DNA of 64,000 bases, from NCBI RefSeq assembly GCF_009758415.1, contig NZ_WQRF01000001.1, forward strand, positions 1,302,001 to 1,366,000. The letters are read 5' to 3'. Positions 36,987 through 46,669 of the stretch are shown in pieces. The position numbers and the translations under genes are program-made. Every line of letters starts with the position of its first letter. The first letter of the stretch is position 1. Under the pieces are notes generated by a model. That model saw nothing but the letters and a program-made list of their open reading frames with translations. It ran no database searches and was not told the DNA's origin. This DNA is from Devosia marina (lineage in GTDB: Bacteria; Pseudomonadota; Alphaproteobacteria; Rhizobiales; Devosiaceae).

Positions 36987-37130
36987 GGCAACCTCTTCGC
37001 TTCAAGGGGCAGCTCAATACCGCCCTGCCTTTCCTGACATGGGCGTACCGTACGGTACGGTTCGATGCAAGTGGAATTTTGTGGCTCTGTCGAGCCCAAC
37101 GGCTCCTGGTGGCCCACAGACATGTCTGCG
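36987..37130. other. TetR promoter region and approach to repeat copy B
   Basis: Holds the palindromic operator at 37044-37059 and then sequence that only loosely matches copy A of the dispersed repeat. Apparent reading frames continue the repeat and are not supported. Confidence 0.45.
37044..37059 (+). promoter_or_regulatory. TetR-type operator palindrome
   Basis: CGTACCGTACGGTACG, perfectly self-complementary over 16 bp, 58 bp upstream of the TetR start. Overlapping CCGTACGG/GTACGG elements are typical of autoregulatory TetR sites in alphaproteobacteria. Confidence 0.72.
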
Positions 37131-37374
37131 CGCCGGTCGACCCTGCGGCCTCCGGTTTTGCATTGGACGTGTTCCGAGGCGCGCGCGTCTCAGTAAACTG
37201 AAGTAAATAGAGACGTCGCCGCCCCAGCCATTCGCGCGTAGCGCTCATGGCCTTCTCACTTCAAATCACTCCACCGGAGAGATTTGCCCTGTCGGGACAG
37301 ATCGAAGCGGGTTTCTCCTGCTGCCGTGGTTCCTATTGATCGCTCGTCGCAAGGTGACCCGACTAGCAGGCAAG
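37131..37374 (-). repeat. Dispersed intergenic repeat, copy B (inverted)
   Basis: Reverse complement of the repeat at 12937-13107 with the same blocks in the same order, but about 80 bp longer: extra sequence lies between the GAAACCCG block and the GGCGGCGACGTC block, and the left arm of the long stem present in copy A is missing. The inner GTCTC/GAGAC stem is kept. Conceptual translation of both copies gives shared strings (CLLVGSPCDERSIG; PRNTS), which may simply reflect DNA identity. Confidence 0.72.
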
Positions 37375-37452
37375 GACGGTTGGCGCCCCTTGCCACAATC
37401 TGGGCACGCCCCTCTCCTAGACAGCCGCCATCTACGCGATAGAGGCCTCCCA

Positions 37453-37641
37453 ATGCCGACTGACATGTCCAGCCTTCTCGTCCTCGGCATCGGCGCCGCG
37501 ATCCTGCTCTGGCTGGTCTTTTCGGTGATGAAGAAGCTGTTCGGCCTGGCACTGGTCGCCGCGCTGGTGTTTGGCGGTTACATGCTCTGGACCAATCCGG
37601 ACCTGCAGCAGCGAGCCCTCGATCTCATCGGCATCGGCTAG
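37453..37641 (+). CDS. Small hypothetical membrane protein
   Basis: 62 residues with two hydrophobic segments (LLVLGIGAAILLWLVFSVM and LFGLALVAALVFGGYMLW) joined by a basic turn (KKLF), then a short helical tail. No family recognised. Start chosen at ATG 37453 with GAGG 8 nt upstream; the frame stays open further upstream, but that part is repeat DNA. Confidence 0.6.
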   Translation: MPTDMSSLLVLGIGAAILLWLVFSVMKKLFGLALVAALVFGGYMLWTNPDLQQRALDLIGIG

Positions 37642-37685
37642 CGGCACGGGCGCCAGGGCAAAGTGCCATTCCCTGGCCCGGCCCC

Positions 37686-38570
37686 CTACCCCAGATAACG
37701 CTCGAAAAAGCGCAACACGGCCGCGCGCATGCTCGGCGTCTCCTCGTGCCCAATGCCAGGCTCACTAATGAATTCGAGCCTGTCCGGTGCGGACGCATAG
37801 GCGGGGCGCAATTCGTCCATGGCGCGTGCCACGGCCTGCGGCGGGCTGAGATGATCGGCCTCCCCGACGCAGATGAGCTGCGGGCGCGGCGCGATCAGCG
37901 CGGCAATCGATCCGCCATCGGCTTCCTTGAGCAGCCCCGGCACGGTCAGATAGATGCCATGCCCATCATGCGCGCCCAGTTCGACCATGGTGCGGAAATC
38001 GGCAAAGCAGCACAGATGCGCCACCGCTGAGATGCGCTTGTCCAGCGCCGCCAGCCAATAGCTGAGCACGCAGCCCATCGAGAGTCCAAAAGCCCCGATG
38101 CGCGACACATCCACGTCATCACGCCCCGCCAGATAGGTCAGCGCGGCGGCGTGATCGGACAGCATCTCGCCGAACAGTGATCGACCATACCAGAGCAGTG
38201 CCTTGGCGGTCGCGCTTTCGGTGACGTTGGCGCGCTCACCAAAGACCGGCATGTCGATGCACAGGGTGACATAGCCGGCTCGGGCAAAGACCGGGCCCAG
38301 CGGACTGACCAGATATTCGCGCCCATCGAGCAGTTCGCGGGCGCCGACATCATACCGACCACCATGGGAATGCCCGTAAAGAATGGCGGGCAGCGGTGCA
38401 GCGATCTCTCTAGGACGGGTCAATATGCCCCGCACTTCGGCATCGCCAATACGCAATTGCAGATGCTCGACGACATAGTCGCCCATGGGTTCAACGCGCT
38501 TGTCCAGGCGCGTCACACCACGATCTTCAAAACCCAGGAGTTCACGAAAACGGCTAGCAGTGATGGGCAT
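37686..38570 (-). CDS. Alpha/beta hydrolase, dienelactone-hydrolase/esterase type
   Basis: 294 residues. Oxyanion segment ILYGHSHGGRYDVGA, nucleophile elbow GAFGLSMGCVLSYW (Ser), acid region LICVGEADHLSPPQA, and catalytic His in GIGHEETP. The long segment between strands is typical of the acetyl-xylan-esterase/abhydrolase_7-like group. Substrate unknown; cytoplasmic, no signal peptide. No close co-directional neighbour. Confidence 0.83.
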   Translation of the reverse strand: MPITASRFRELLGFEDRGVTRLDKRVEPMGDYVVEHLQLRIGDAEVRGILTRPREIAAPLPAILYGHSHGGRYDVGARELLDGREYLVSPLGPVFARAGYVTLCIDMPVFGERANVTESATAKALLWYGRSLFGEMLSDHAAALTYLAGRDDVDVSRIGAFGLSMGCVLSYWLAALDKRISAVAHLCCFADFRTMVELGAHDGHGIYLTVPGLLKEADGGSIAALIAPRPQLICVGEADHLSPPQAVARAMDELRPAYASAPDRLEFISEPGIGHEETPSMRAAVLRFFERYLG

Positions 38571-38722
38571 GGCGATTCCCGCTCTGAGGTCCAGGCGAGG
38601 AGCTATTCACGGAAATGCGTCATTCGCAACACAGCTTTCAATCATCGGCACTTGCCGATGAAGCAGGAAAAGGCCATGTAGGGATATTCCATCCAGCCTT
38701 CAGCCGGCCAAGGACTTTGCCA

Positions 38723-39844
38723 ATGTCAAAATTGCTTTCACCCGTCTCCCTTCGTGGCCTGACCCTGCGCAACCGCACCGTGGTTGCACCGATGTGCCAG
38801 TACTCGGCCATCGAAGGTTTCGCCAATGACTGGCACTTCGTGCATCTGGGCCGCTTCGCCCTGGGCGGCTTCGGACTGGTGATCGTGGAAGCCACGGGCG
38901 TCGTGCCCGAAGGGCGCATTTCCTACGCCGATCTGGGCCTGTGGAAGGACGAGCAGATTGCACCCCTGGCCCGCATTGTCGACTTCCTGCACGGCCAGGG
39001 CGCCGCCACCGGCATTCAGCTTGCACATGCCGGGCGCAAAGCCTCGACCCCGGTGTCCTGGCATACGCCCGAAGACCTTGCCAGCGAAGAGCGGCGCCGC
39101 GCGGTCGGTTACGAACACTGGCAACCGGTCGCCCCCAGTGCAGAAGCGCATGATCCGGCCAATCCTGAATTCCAGGTGCCCACCGAGCTCGACAAGGCCG
39201 GCATCCAGCGGGTCAAGGACGGCTTTGTTGAGGCGGCCATTCGCGCCGAAAAGGCCGGCTTCGACACCATCGAAATCCACGCCGCACATGGCTATTTGCT
39301 CAACCAGTTCCTTTCTCCGCTCTCGAACCATCGCACCGATGAATATGGCGGCAGCCGCGAAAACCGCATGCGCCTTGTGCTCGAAGTCACCGAAGCGGTG
39401 CGCGCTGTCTGGCCTGAAGACAAGCCGCTCCTCGTCCGCCTCTCGGTGAGTGACAACGCGCCGGGCGGCTGGACGCCTGAAGATAGCGTCGCCTTGGCCA
39501 TCGAGCTCAAGGCGCGCGGCGTCGATGCCATCGATTGCTCCAGCGGCGGCATGGCCCAGGGGCGCATCGCCTCAACCGCGGCCTATCAGGTGCCATTCGC
39601 CCAGACCGTTAAACAGGGTGCCGACATCCCCACCATGGCCGTCGGCCTGCTGGGCGACATCGAAGCGGCCGAAGCCATTCTGCAGCGCGACGAAGCCGAC
39701 TTCATCGCCTTGGCGCGTGGCGCGTTGGATGATCCGAACTGGGCCGCCCATGCCGCCCGCGTACTCGACCAGGACTATGATCTCTGGCCGGTACAGACCC
39801 AGCGCGTCTCCGGGCGCGATCGGGTGCTGGGCCTGCGCGCATAA
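38723..39844 (+). CDS. NADH:flavin oxidoreductase, Old Yellow Enzyme (YqjM/OYE-like)
   Basis: 373 residues, FMN-dependent TIM barrel. Seen: VVAPMCQYSAIEGFANDWH (the Cys that tunes FMN in YqjM-type enzymes), IQLAHAGRKAS, ETIEIHAAHGYLLNQFLSP-type segment (IHAAHGYLLNQFLSPLSN), and ALARGALDDPNW near the C-terminus. These enzymes reduce activated C=C bonds of enones and are used in stress or detoxification. Start at ATG 38723 with AAGGA upstream; an in-frame codon 36 residues earlier has no support. Confidence 0.93.
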   Translation: MSKLLSPVSLRGLTLRNRTVVAPMCQYSAIEGFANDWHFVHLGRFALGGFGLVIVEATGVVPEGRISYADLGLWKDEQIAPLARIVDFLHGQGAATGIQLAHAGRKASTPVSWHTPEDLASEERRRAVGYEHWQPVAPSAEAHDPANPEFQVPTELDKAGIQRVKDGFVEAAIRAEKAGFDTIEIHAAHGYLLNQFLSPLSNHRTDEYGGSRENRMRLVLEVTEAVRAVWPEDKPLLVRLSVSDNAPGGWTPEDSVALAIELKARGVDAIDCSSGGMAQGRIASTAAYQVPFAQTVKQGADIPTMAVGLLGDIEAAEAILQRDEADFIALARGALDDPNWAAHAARVLDQDYDLWPVQTQRVSGRDRVLGLRA

Positions 39845-39952
39845 GGCCTTCACAAGGTCACGGCGCGAACCAAATTTCGCCGCCTTGGGACGATCACTCT
39901 TGTTGCACACAAGAGTGATGCCCAAGTGAGGTGCATTGCAGGGAGACGTTTG

Positions 39953-40384
39953 ATGGATACCAAGGCCGCCATTTTCGCGCTGATGACCGTTTGGGGCGTT
40001 GGTACCTGTGCCGCCGCGCCGGCCATGGCCCAGAAGACGGAACCGCCGGCCGAGGAGTCCGAAGCGCACGAGGACAATTTGCTGCTCAACCGGGTCTGGG
40101 TGCGGCAGGAAGGCAGCGACGCCCTGCCCGGCGCCATGCATATCTTCCTCGCCGACGGCACCCTGGTGTCCGACAGTTGCTGGGAGACCTATCGCCTCTC
40201 CAACTGGCAGCAGCTTTCCGACACGGAAATTGCCTGGGACGAGGACGGCATGACCATCAATGCCGACATTGCCTCGCTGACCAGCGATGAGCTGGTGCTC
40301 ACCCTCAAGCTCGTCGGCGGTGTCGAGGAACAGCGTTTTGCCCCCGCCAGCGTGCCCTATCTCTGCCCCGACATGCAGAAATGA
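39953..40384 (+). CDS. Exported hypothetical protein
   Basis: 143-residue precursor with a signal peptide (about residues 1-26, cleavage after APAMA). The mature part begins Glu/Ala-rich, then reads as a small beta-sheet domain (NRVWVRQEGSDALPGAMHIF, LADGTLVSDSCWETYRL) with two cysteines (SDSC and PYLC) that could form a disulfide. The WETYRL-x3-W pattern recalls lipocalin-like META/DUF families, but I cannot assign it. GGGAG precedes the ATG by 8 nt. A strong terminator follows. Confidence 0.75.
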   Translation: MDTKAAIFALMTVWGVGTCAAAPAMAQKTEPPAEESEAHEDNLLLNRVWVRQEGSDALPGAMHIFLADGTLVSDSCWETYRLSNWQQLSDTEIAWDEDGMTINADIASLTSDELVLTLKLVGGVEEQRFAPASVPYLCPDMQK

Positions 40385-40406
40385 GGCCCACCGGGCCTCA
40401 TTTTTT
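40379..40406 (+). terminator. Intrinsic terminator
   Basis: AAATGAGGCCC-ACC-GGGCCTCATTT followed by TTT, overlapping the stop codon of the exported protein. The convergent kup gene ends 12 bp beyond, so it may serve both. Confidence 0.93.
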
Positions 40407-40417
40407 GAACTCAAAAA

Positions 40418-42340
40418 TCAGATGATGAGCTGCGTACCGATTTCCACCACCCGCCCGGTGGGAATGTGGAAATACTCCGTCGCATCGCTGGCATTGCGCG
40501 CCAGCCGGATGAACAGCCGGTCCTGCCAGAACCGGATCGGACCGGATTTCTGCCCCAGCTTGAGCGAACGGCGCGACAGGAAGAACGAGGTCGACATGAT
40601 GTCGAACTTCCAGCCCAGCTTGCGGGCCAGCGCCAGTGCCTTGGGAATGTTCGGCTCTTCCATGAAACCGAATGTCACCACCACGCGGAAGAACAAATTG
40701 TTATAAGCGTCGATGGTCACCTTTTCATCGTCCGGCACGCGCGGCGAAGTCGAGGTGCGCACGGTCAGGATGACGTTCTGCTCATGCAGCACCTTGTAGT
40801 GCTTCAGGCTATGCAGCAGAGCTGTGGGCGCGCCCTCGACATCGCTGGTGAGAAAAATCGCGGTGCCCGGCACCACAGTTGGCTTCTTCTTGGCGAGATT
40901 CTCGACCAGGAATTCAAGCGGCACTTCATCGCGGCGGGTTTTCTCCGCCAGCCGGTTCCGACCGGTCATCCAGCTCACCATGAGCAGCGACACGAACAGT
41001 GCGACAGCGACCGGCACCCAGCCGCCTTGGACGATCTTGGCCGAATTGACGGCGAAGAAACCACCATCAATTACCAGATAAAGCAGGCCGAACGCGATCA
41101 CCCCGCCCAGCGGCCACTTCCAGTTGCGGCGCATCACCACCAGCAATAACGCCAGGGTCACCACCATGATGCCGGAAACCGCAATACCATAGGCAGAAGA
41201 GATTGCCGTCGAGCTGCCAAAGCTCACCACCATGATCAGCACCATGATCATGATGATGGTATTGATCTGTGGCATGTAGATCTGGCCGCGCTGATCCTGC
41301 GAGGTGTGCTGCACGATCATGCGCGGCAGGAGATTGAGCGCGATGGCCTGCTGGGTGAGGCTGAACACACCTGAGATCACGGCCTGGCTGGCAATGATTG
41401 TCGCCATGGTGGCCAGTGCCACGAACGGCCCCAACGCCCAGTCCGGATGCATTTCGAAGAACGGGCTGACCACATTTTCCGGCCCCACATTGAGCACGAA
41501 GGCGCCCTGCCCGAAATAATTGAGCAAGAGGCACGGAAACACCAGGCCGAACCAGGCCAGCACGATCGGCTTGCGTCCGAAATGGCCCAGATCGACATAG
41601 AGCGCTTCCGCGCCGGTCACGGCGAGGAACACGGCGCCCATCACCACAAAGGCAATATTGGCATGTGTCGCGAGAAATTCGATCCCATGGTAAGGGTTCA
41701 GCGCCCATAGCACGAACGGATTCTGGACGATGTGGTAGAGTCCGATGCTCCCCATCACCAGGAACCACACGGCGGTAATCGGGCCGAAAACCACCCCCAC
41801 CTTGCCCGTGCCGAAACGCTGCACGAAGAAAACACCCAGGATGATGACCAGGGTAATGGGCACCACCCAGCGGGACATGTTGGGCGCCACCAGCTCCAAC
41901 CCTTCCACCGCCGACAGCACGGAAATGGCCGGGGTGATCATGGCGTCGCCGTAGAACATCGCTGCACCGGCCACCCCCAGCGCAGTAATCCATACTGGCG
42001 GCTTGTCAAAGGTTTTGCGCGCCAGCGCCATCAGCGAGAGCGTTCCGCCTTCGCCATTATTGTCGGCCCTGGTGACGAAGAAAACGTACTTGAACGCCAC
42101 GGTCAGGGCCAGGGCCCACACGATCAGCGACAGCAGACCAAGCACTTCAGTCTCGGTCGCCGCGACGCCGGGACGCACCGCCATGGCCTCGCGGAAGGCG
42201 TAGATCGGGCTCGTGCCGATGTCGCCATAGACGACACCAATGGCCCCCAGGGTGAGGAGCGGCAGACTCGATTTTCCGTGGCTGGCCTGTTCGGTCGCTA
42301 CGTCACCGGCTGGAGCGCCGGCAGTTTCCGCATGCGTCAT
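40418..42340 (-). CDS. kup: Potassium uptake protein Kup
   Basis: 640 residues: about twelve membrane helices, then a cytoplasmic tail of about 150 residues. Diagnostic start LTLGAIGVVYGDIGTSPIYAF and later GDAMITPAISVLSAVEGLE are hallmarks of the KUP/HAK/KT family of proton-coupled potassium importers. I use ATG 42340; a longer in-frame start adds 15 residues without support. It is transcribed alone. Confidence 0.95.
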   Translation of the reverse strand: MTHAETAGAPAGDVATEQASHGKSSLPLLTLGAIGVVYGDIGTSPIYAFREAMAVRPGVAATETEVLGLLSLIVWALALTVAFKYVFFVTRADNNGEGGTLSLMALARKTFDKPPVWITALGVAGAAMFYGDAMITPAISVLSAVEGLELVAPNMSRWVVPITLVIILGVFFVQRFGTGKVGVVFGPITAVWFLVMGSIGLYHIVQNPFVLWALNPYHGIEFLATHANIAFVVMGAVFLAVTGAEALYVDLGHFGRKPIVLAWFGLVFPCLLLNYFGQGAFVLNVGPENVVSPFFEMHPDWALGPFVALATMATIIASQAVISGVFSLTQQAIALNLLPRMIVQHTSQDQRGQIYMPQINTIIMIMVLIMVVSFGSSTAISSAYGIAVSGIMVVTLALLLVVMRRNWKWPLGGVIAFGLLYLVIDGGFFAVNSAKIVQGGWVPVAVALFVSLLMVSWMTGRNRLAEKTRRDEVPLEFLVENLAKKKPTVVPGTAIFLTSDVEGAPTALLHSLKHYKVLHEQNVILTVRTSTSPRVPDDEKVTIDAYNNLFFRVVVTFGFMEEPNIPKALALARKLGWKFDIMSTSFFLSRRSLKLGQKSGPIRFWQDRLFIRLARNASDATEYFHIPTGRVVEIGTQLII

Positions 42341-42433
42341 GAGCTTGGGGGCTCTCGCTGTTTCAGGGCGGGCGCCGCTATACACCCGTCACCCATCACA
42401 AACAACACCCGGTGACCTGAATAGTCCACATGC

Positions 42434-42467
42434 AAAAAAGGGGCTGCCCCACGAGAAAGCCCCTTTT
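42434..42467 (-). terminator. Terminator of the FMN reductase gene
   Basis: AAAAGGGGCT / AGCCCCTTTT 10-bp stem; on the minus strand it ends in six T, 30 bp after the reductase stop. Confidence 0.9.
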
Positions 42468-42496
42468 GCCTAGCGAACGCTGGTTATGCTGGCTGC

Positions 42497-43111
42497 TTAT
42501 TCTGCCGCAGCCGAGACCAAATTTTCTTCTTCGCGGGCGGCCTTTGCGGCCTCTGCCCACCAGACCAGCTGGTCGAGCATGTCGTTGGCCGAATTGCCGA
42601 TCGAGCCTTCGATCTCGCTCATGGGCTTGTTCTGCTGGCCCAGCGGATGCACGGCAAAGAAGTCGGCGCCGGCGATGTGCACGGCCGAACGGGTCGAGAC
42701 CATCTGCAGTTCAATACCGATTGTGCGCAGGTTTTCGATGGCGCGTGCAGCACCCACGGTGCCGTAGCCGACAGCCCCGAAAGCCTTCTTGTTCCAGTTC
42801 ACATAGGCCTGGTCGATGGCGTTCTTGAGCGCACCAGTAATGGCGCGATTGTATTCGGCGACTACGAAGATGAAGCCGTCAAATTCGGAAATCTTGTTCT
42901 GCCAGCGAACGGCCTCGGGGTTCTGCGAAGGCATCCAGGCATTGGAAGCCGCTTCGTCGAAGAACGGCAGGTTGAAATCGCGCAGGTCGATCAGTTCAGC
43001 CGCGATTTCCGGGCGTTCATTGGCCTTGTCCAGGATCCACTTGGCCGGCACTTCGCCGAAACGGGTGGGACGGGTGGACGAGATGATGACGCCAATCTTG
43101 AGCTTGGACAT
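42497..43111 (-). CDS. NADPH-dependent FMN reductase / NAD(P)H quinone reductase
   Basis: 204 residues with a flavodoxin-like fold: GVIISSTRPTRFGEVPAKWI (FMN phosphate loop), FIFVVAEYNRAITGALKNAIDQ (a conserved family block) and VGYGTVGAARAIENLR. Homologues reduce FMN, azo dyes, chromate or quinones. The C-terminal extension (ending EEENLVSAAAE) is acidic and longer than minimal relatives. Monocistronic, with a strong terminator. Confidence 0.92.
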   Translation of the reverse strand: MSKLKIGVIISSTRPTRFGEVPAKWILDKANERPEIAAELIDLRDFNLPFFDEAASNAWMPSQNPEAVRWQNKISEFDGFIFVVAEYNRAITGALKNAIDQAYVNWNKKAFGAVGYGTVGAARAIENLRTIGIELQMVSTRSAVHIAGADFFAVHPLGQQNKPMSEIEGSIGNSANDMLDQLVWWAEAAKAAREEENLVSAAAE

Positions 43112-43343
43112 TTGAGTGCCCTCCTTGGTAACAATTCGTAACTGAGGCGATATATGTGCCTGTCGCGAAAAGCCTCAAGAGGGCACGAGTTTGTCAGCCG
43201 GGGACATTTCCGTGCCCCGGTCACACTCATGTAAGCATAAGAAATCCAAGCAATTTCTGCATTCAGGGCAGCAACGCCACCTTAAATCCGGGTCATTACC
43301 TTGATTGCACGCACGAAGTGTTCTTCCTGAGCGAACAATCGCC

Positions 43344-44084
43344 TCAGGCCAGCACAGCGATGTACCGCCGGGTCGCCTCGGCAAATCCCATCAAAAGCGC
43401 ATCAGCCGTGATTCCATGGCCAATGGACACTTCCGCAACGCCAGGCACCGCCTTCTGGAAGGACGGCAGATTGACCAGTGTCAGGTCATGCCCGGCATTG
43501 ACCCCGAGACCTGCATCCAGCGCCGCGCCGCAGGTCACCGCCAGCGCCGATAATTGCCGCTCGGCCTCTGCCGCGTCGCCAAAGCAGGCACCATATGGAC
43601 CGGTGAACAGCTCAACGCGATCCGCCCCGGTGGCTTTTGCCGCGGCAATGCCGGCTTCACCCGCATCCGGATCGCAGAATAGCGAAATGCGGCGATCCGG
43701 CCGCTTCAGCCGTTGCACCACTGACCGCAGAAAATTGCCCTTGCCGGCAAAATCCCAACCATGGTCCGACGTCGCCTGCGCCGGATCGTCAGGCACCAGG
43801 GTCACCTGCTGCGGGTTCACCTGGTCGATCAACTCGAGGAAATCCTCGCTCGGGTAGCCTTCGATATTGAACTCGGCCCTGGGATAGTCTGCGCGCAGCA
43901 GGTCCGCCAAATCCAACACATCCAGGCGCCGGATATGCCGCTCATCCGGACGCGGATGCACGGTAATCCCGCTTGCCCCGGCATCGAGCACCACGCGCGC
44001 AATTCCCGTCACGCTCGGCCAGGGCAGATCGCGGCGATTGCGCAATTGCGCGACGGCATTGAGATTAACGGAAAGCAAAGTCAT
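43344..44084 (-). CDS. pdxJ: Pyridoxine 5'-phosphate synthase
   Basis: 246 residues. PdxJ condenses 1-deoxy-xylulose-5-phosphate with 3-amino-2-oxopropyl phosphate in DXP-dependent vitamin B6 synthesis. Seen: [55 protein letters not shown] and GHDLTLVNL, in the family order. The start at ATG 44084 gives the usual length; an in-frame codon at 44141 adds an unsupported stretch. Nearest neighbour ilvH ends 94 bp upstream, so co-transcription with ilvIH is possible. Confidence 0.95.
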   Translation of the reverse strand: MTLLSVNLNAVAQLRNRRDLPWPSVTGIARVVLDAGASGITVHPRPDERHIRRLDVLDLADLLRADYPRAEFNIEGYPSEDFLELIDQVNPQQVTLVPDDPAQATSDHGWDFAGKGNFLRSVVQRLKRPDRRISLFCDPDAGEAGIAAAKATGADRVELFTGPYGACFGDAAEAERQLSALAVTCGAALDAGLGVNAGHDLTLVNLPSFQKAVPGVAEVSIGHGITADALLMGFAEATRRYIAVLA

Positions 44085-44178
44085 GGCAGGAACCCGATAG
44101 AACTGGGCCCTGCCATACACCAGACTGGGCGCCTCGCCCAATCGAACCTTGTGATAAGAGCAATCAGCGTTTCGCTGA

Positions 44179-44733
44179 TTACATCCCCTCCGGACCGCGA
44201 TTAATCGCGGCTAGGCCCGTGCGGACCACTTCGACCAGCCCAAGCGGCTGCATCAGCGCGATGAAGCTGTCGATCTTGCTCGGCTTGCCGGTCACCTCGA
44301 AAACAAAGCTTTCCACCGTCGCATCCACGATCTGGGCGCGGAAAGCATCGGCCAGCCGCAGCGTTTCGGCACGATGGTCACCGGTGCCATTGACCTTGAT
44401 CAGGGCCAGCTCGCGCTCGAGATAGGCCCCTTCCGCGGTCAGATCATGCACACGGTGCACCGGCACCAGCCGCTCAAGCTGAGCCTTGATCTGCACCAGC
44501 ACCTTGGGCGTGGCGATCACAACGACAGTAATGCGACTAAGTCGCTTGTCGTGTTCGGTCTCGCTGACGGTCAGGCTTTCGATATTGAAGCCACGCGCCG
44601 AGAACAGGCCGACCACCCGCGCGAGAATGCCCGGCTCGTTGTCGACCAGCACGGAAAGGGTATGGCGTTCTGAGAGCTGGGTTTCCTGGGTCAGGAAATA
44701 GGCCGAACCGGTGGGCTGCAAATGTGCGTTCAT
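44179..44733 (-). CDS. ilvH: Acetolactate synthase small (regulatory) subunit
   Basis: 184 residues. N-terminal ACT domain ([30 protein letters not shown]) that binds valine for feedback control, followed by the ALS_ss C-terminal domain ([20 protein letters not shown]). It partners the catalytic subunit encoded 21 bp upstream. The first 20 residues are a poorly conserved leader, so the exact start is less certain. Confidence 0.95.
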   Translation of the reverse strand: MNAHLQPTGSAYFLTQETQLSERHTLSVLVDNEPGILARVVGLFSARGFNIESLTVSETEHDKRLSRITVVVIATPKVLVQIKAQLERLVPVHRVHDLTAEGAYLERELALIKVNGTGDHRAETLRLADAFRAQIVDATVESFVFEVTGKPSKIDSFIALMQPLGLVEVVRTGLAAINRGPEGM

Positions 44734-44754
44734 GTCTTTGTCCTCCGCGGCGGC

Positions 44755-46524
44755 CTAAACCAGCTGCCGTCCCTTCTCGTCGATGATGTCGCCGATATTG
44801 GCCGTATCGGGCAGGATGATCTCGTTGTGCGGCTTGCCCGATGGGATCATGGGCAGGCAGTTCTCGTCCTTCTCGACCAGCACGTCGAACAGCACCGGGC
44901 CGTCATAATCGAGCATGGCGGCAATGGCCGCATCGAGCTCGGCCGGCGTATCGCACTTGATGCCCTTGGCCCCATAAGCTTCAGCGAGCTTGACGAAATC
45001 GGGCAACGATTCGGAATAGGAATGCGCATAGCGCGAGCCATGCAGCAGATCCTGCCACTGGCGCACCATGCCCATGCGCTCATTGTTGAGAATGAAGATC
45101 TTGACCGGCAGGCGATACTGCACCGCCGTCGAGAGCTCCTGCATGGTCATCTGCACCGAGGCTTCGCCGGCAATGTCGATGACCAGCGCGTCGGGGTGGG
45201 CCACCTGCACGCCGACTGCCGCCGGCAGGCCATAGCCCATGGTCCCCAGGCCACCAGACGTCATCCAGTGGTTCGGCTGGTCGAAGTGGAAATGCTGGGC
45301 TGCCCACATCTGGTGTTGGCCAACCTCAGTGGTGATGAACACCTCCTTGGACTGCTTCCTGGTCGCCTCATAGAGCCGCTGAATGGCCCATTGCGGCTTG
45401 ATGACCGTGTCGGAGTTCTTGAAGTTGAGCGAACCAACGTCACGCCACTTCTGGATCTGTGTCCACCAGCCGGCAATGGCTTCGGTGCGCGGCGCATTGG
45501 TACGGCTGCGCCAGATGCGGATCATCTCCTCCAGCACGCGATTGCAATCCCCGATAATGGGAACATGCACCTGCACCACCTTGTTGATGGAGGCCGGATC
45601 AATATCGACATGGATTTTGGTGCTGTTGGGCGAGAACGCATCGATCCGGCCAGTAATGCGGTCATCGAAGCGCGCGCCGATATTGATCATCACGTCGCAA
45701 TCATGCATCGCCATGTTGGCTTCATAGGTGCCGTGCATGCCCAGCATGCCCATCCATTGCGGATTGGAGGCCGGGAAGGCGCCCAGTCCCATCAGGGTCG
45801 AGGTCACGGGGAAACCGGTCAATTCCGCCAGCTCGCGCAAATTTTCCGAGGCTTCCGGGCCCGCATTGATGACGCCGCCGCCGGTATAGAAGATCGGCCG
45901 TTCCGCCTTCAGCATCAGATCGATGGCGGTCTCGATCGCCGCCAGGTCACCATCGACCTGCGGACGATAGGACTGGTGCCTCAGCGTCTCGGCCTCGGGC
46001 CGGAAATATTCGCCCACGGCGAACTGAATATCCTTGGGAATATCGATGACGACCGGACCCGGGCGCCCCGTGGTGGCGATGAGGAAAGCCTCGTGCAGGA
46101 TGCGCGGCAAATCCTCGATCGATTTGACCAGGTAATTGTGCTTGGTGCAGGAGCGGGTGATGCCGACCGTGTCACATTCCTGGAAAGCATCGGTGCCGAT
46201 CAGCGTCGTTGGAACCTGGGCGGTGATACAGACCAGCGGAATGGAATCGAGCAGCGCGTCGGTAAGGCCGGTGACCGCATTGGTCGCGCCCGGACCGGAG
46301 GTGACCAGGACCACGCCGGGCTTGCCGGTCGAACGGGCATAGCCCTCCGCCATGTGGGTCGCGCCCTGTTCATGGCGCACCAGGATGTGCTTGACGAAAT
46401 CCTGCTGGAACATGGCGTCATAGATCGGCAGCGCAGCACCACCGGGATATCCGAAGATGTGCTCCACCCCCTGATCGGTCAGCGCCTGAATCACCATTTC
46501 CGCGCCGGTCATCTTCTCGGCCAT
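44755..46524 (-). CDS. ilvI: Acetolactate synthase large (catalytic) subunit
   Basis: 589 residues; ThDP- and FAD-dependent enzyme making acetolactate or acetohydroxybutyrate, the first common step of valine/leucine/isoleucine synthesis. Seen: GYPGGAALPIYDAM, VLVTSGPGATNAVTGL, and LNNERMGMVRQWQ at the active-site end. The metal/ThDP motif reads DIAGEASVQM rather than GDGS; the Glu is conservative and I believe variants of this kind are frequent in alphaproteobacteria. It forms an operon with ilvH and is preceded by a leader peptide and terminator. Confidence 0.96.
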   Translation of the reverse strand: MAEKMTGAEMVIQALTDQGVEHIFGYPGGAALPIYDAMFQQDFVKHILVRHEQGATHMAEGYARSTGKPGVVLVTSGPGATNAVTGLTDALLDSIPLVCITAQVPTTLIGTDAFQECDTVGITRSCTKHNYLVKSIEDLPRILHEAFLIATTGRPGPVVIDIPKDIQFAVGEYFRPEAETLRHQSYRPQVDGDLAAIETAIDLMLKAERPIFYTGGGVINAGPEASENLRELAELTGFPVTSTLMGLGAFPASNPQWMGMLGMHGTYEANMAMHDCDVMINIGARFDDRITGRIDAFSPNSTKIHVDIDPASINKVVQVHVPIIGDCNRVLEEMIRIWRSRTNAPRTEAIAGWWTQIQKWRDVGSLNFKNSDTVIKPQWAIQRLYEATRKQSKEVFITTEVGQHQMWAAQHFHFDQPNHWMTSGGLGTMGYGLPAAVGVQVAHPDALVIDIAGEASVQMTMQELSTAVQYRLPVKIFILNNERMGMVRQWQDLLHGSRYAHSYSESLPDFVKLAEAYGAKGIKCDTPAELDAAIAAMLDYDGPVLFDVLVEKDENCLPMIPSGKPHNEIILPDTANIGDIIDEKGRQLV

Positions 46525-46615
46525 TGCTCAGCCCTTCCTAACTCTTTCGCCCCTCCCAGCGGGGCCTCTATCTCACCTGCCGCCTGTGTTTCCGCTCTTG
46601 AGGAAAAAAGGCAAT

Positions 46616-46637
46616 AAAAAAGGCCCCATTCGGGACC
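46616..46637 (-). terminator. Attenuator terminator upstream of ilvI
   Basis: On the minus strand GGTCCC-GAAT-GGGGCC (one G-T pair) followed by TTTTTT. It lies 91 bp before the ilvI start and 32 bp after the leader-peptide stop, so it is well placed to cut transcription before the operon. Confidence 0.82.
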
Positions 46638-46669
46638 TGTGTTCGGCGCACCAGCTTTCGCGCGGGGTT

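Noticed and set aside
45160-45180. Apparent loss of the GDG motif in IlvI (GEAS)
   Set aside because: The change is conservative, the rest of the ThDP site is intact, and I believe similar variants are common in alphaproteobacteria, so it is not evidence of an inactive enzyme.
44722-46617. 631-codon plus-strand frame over ilvIH
   Set aside because: Antisense shadow of ilvI/ilvH; it even crosses the attenuator.
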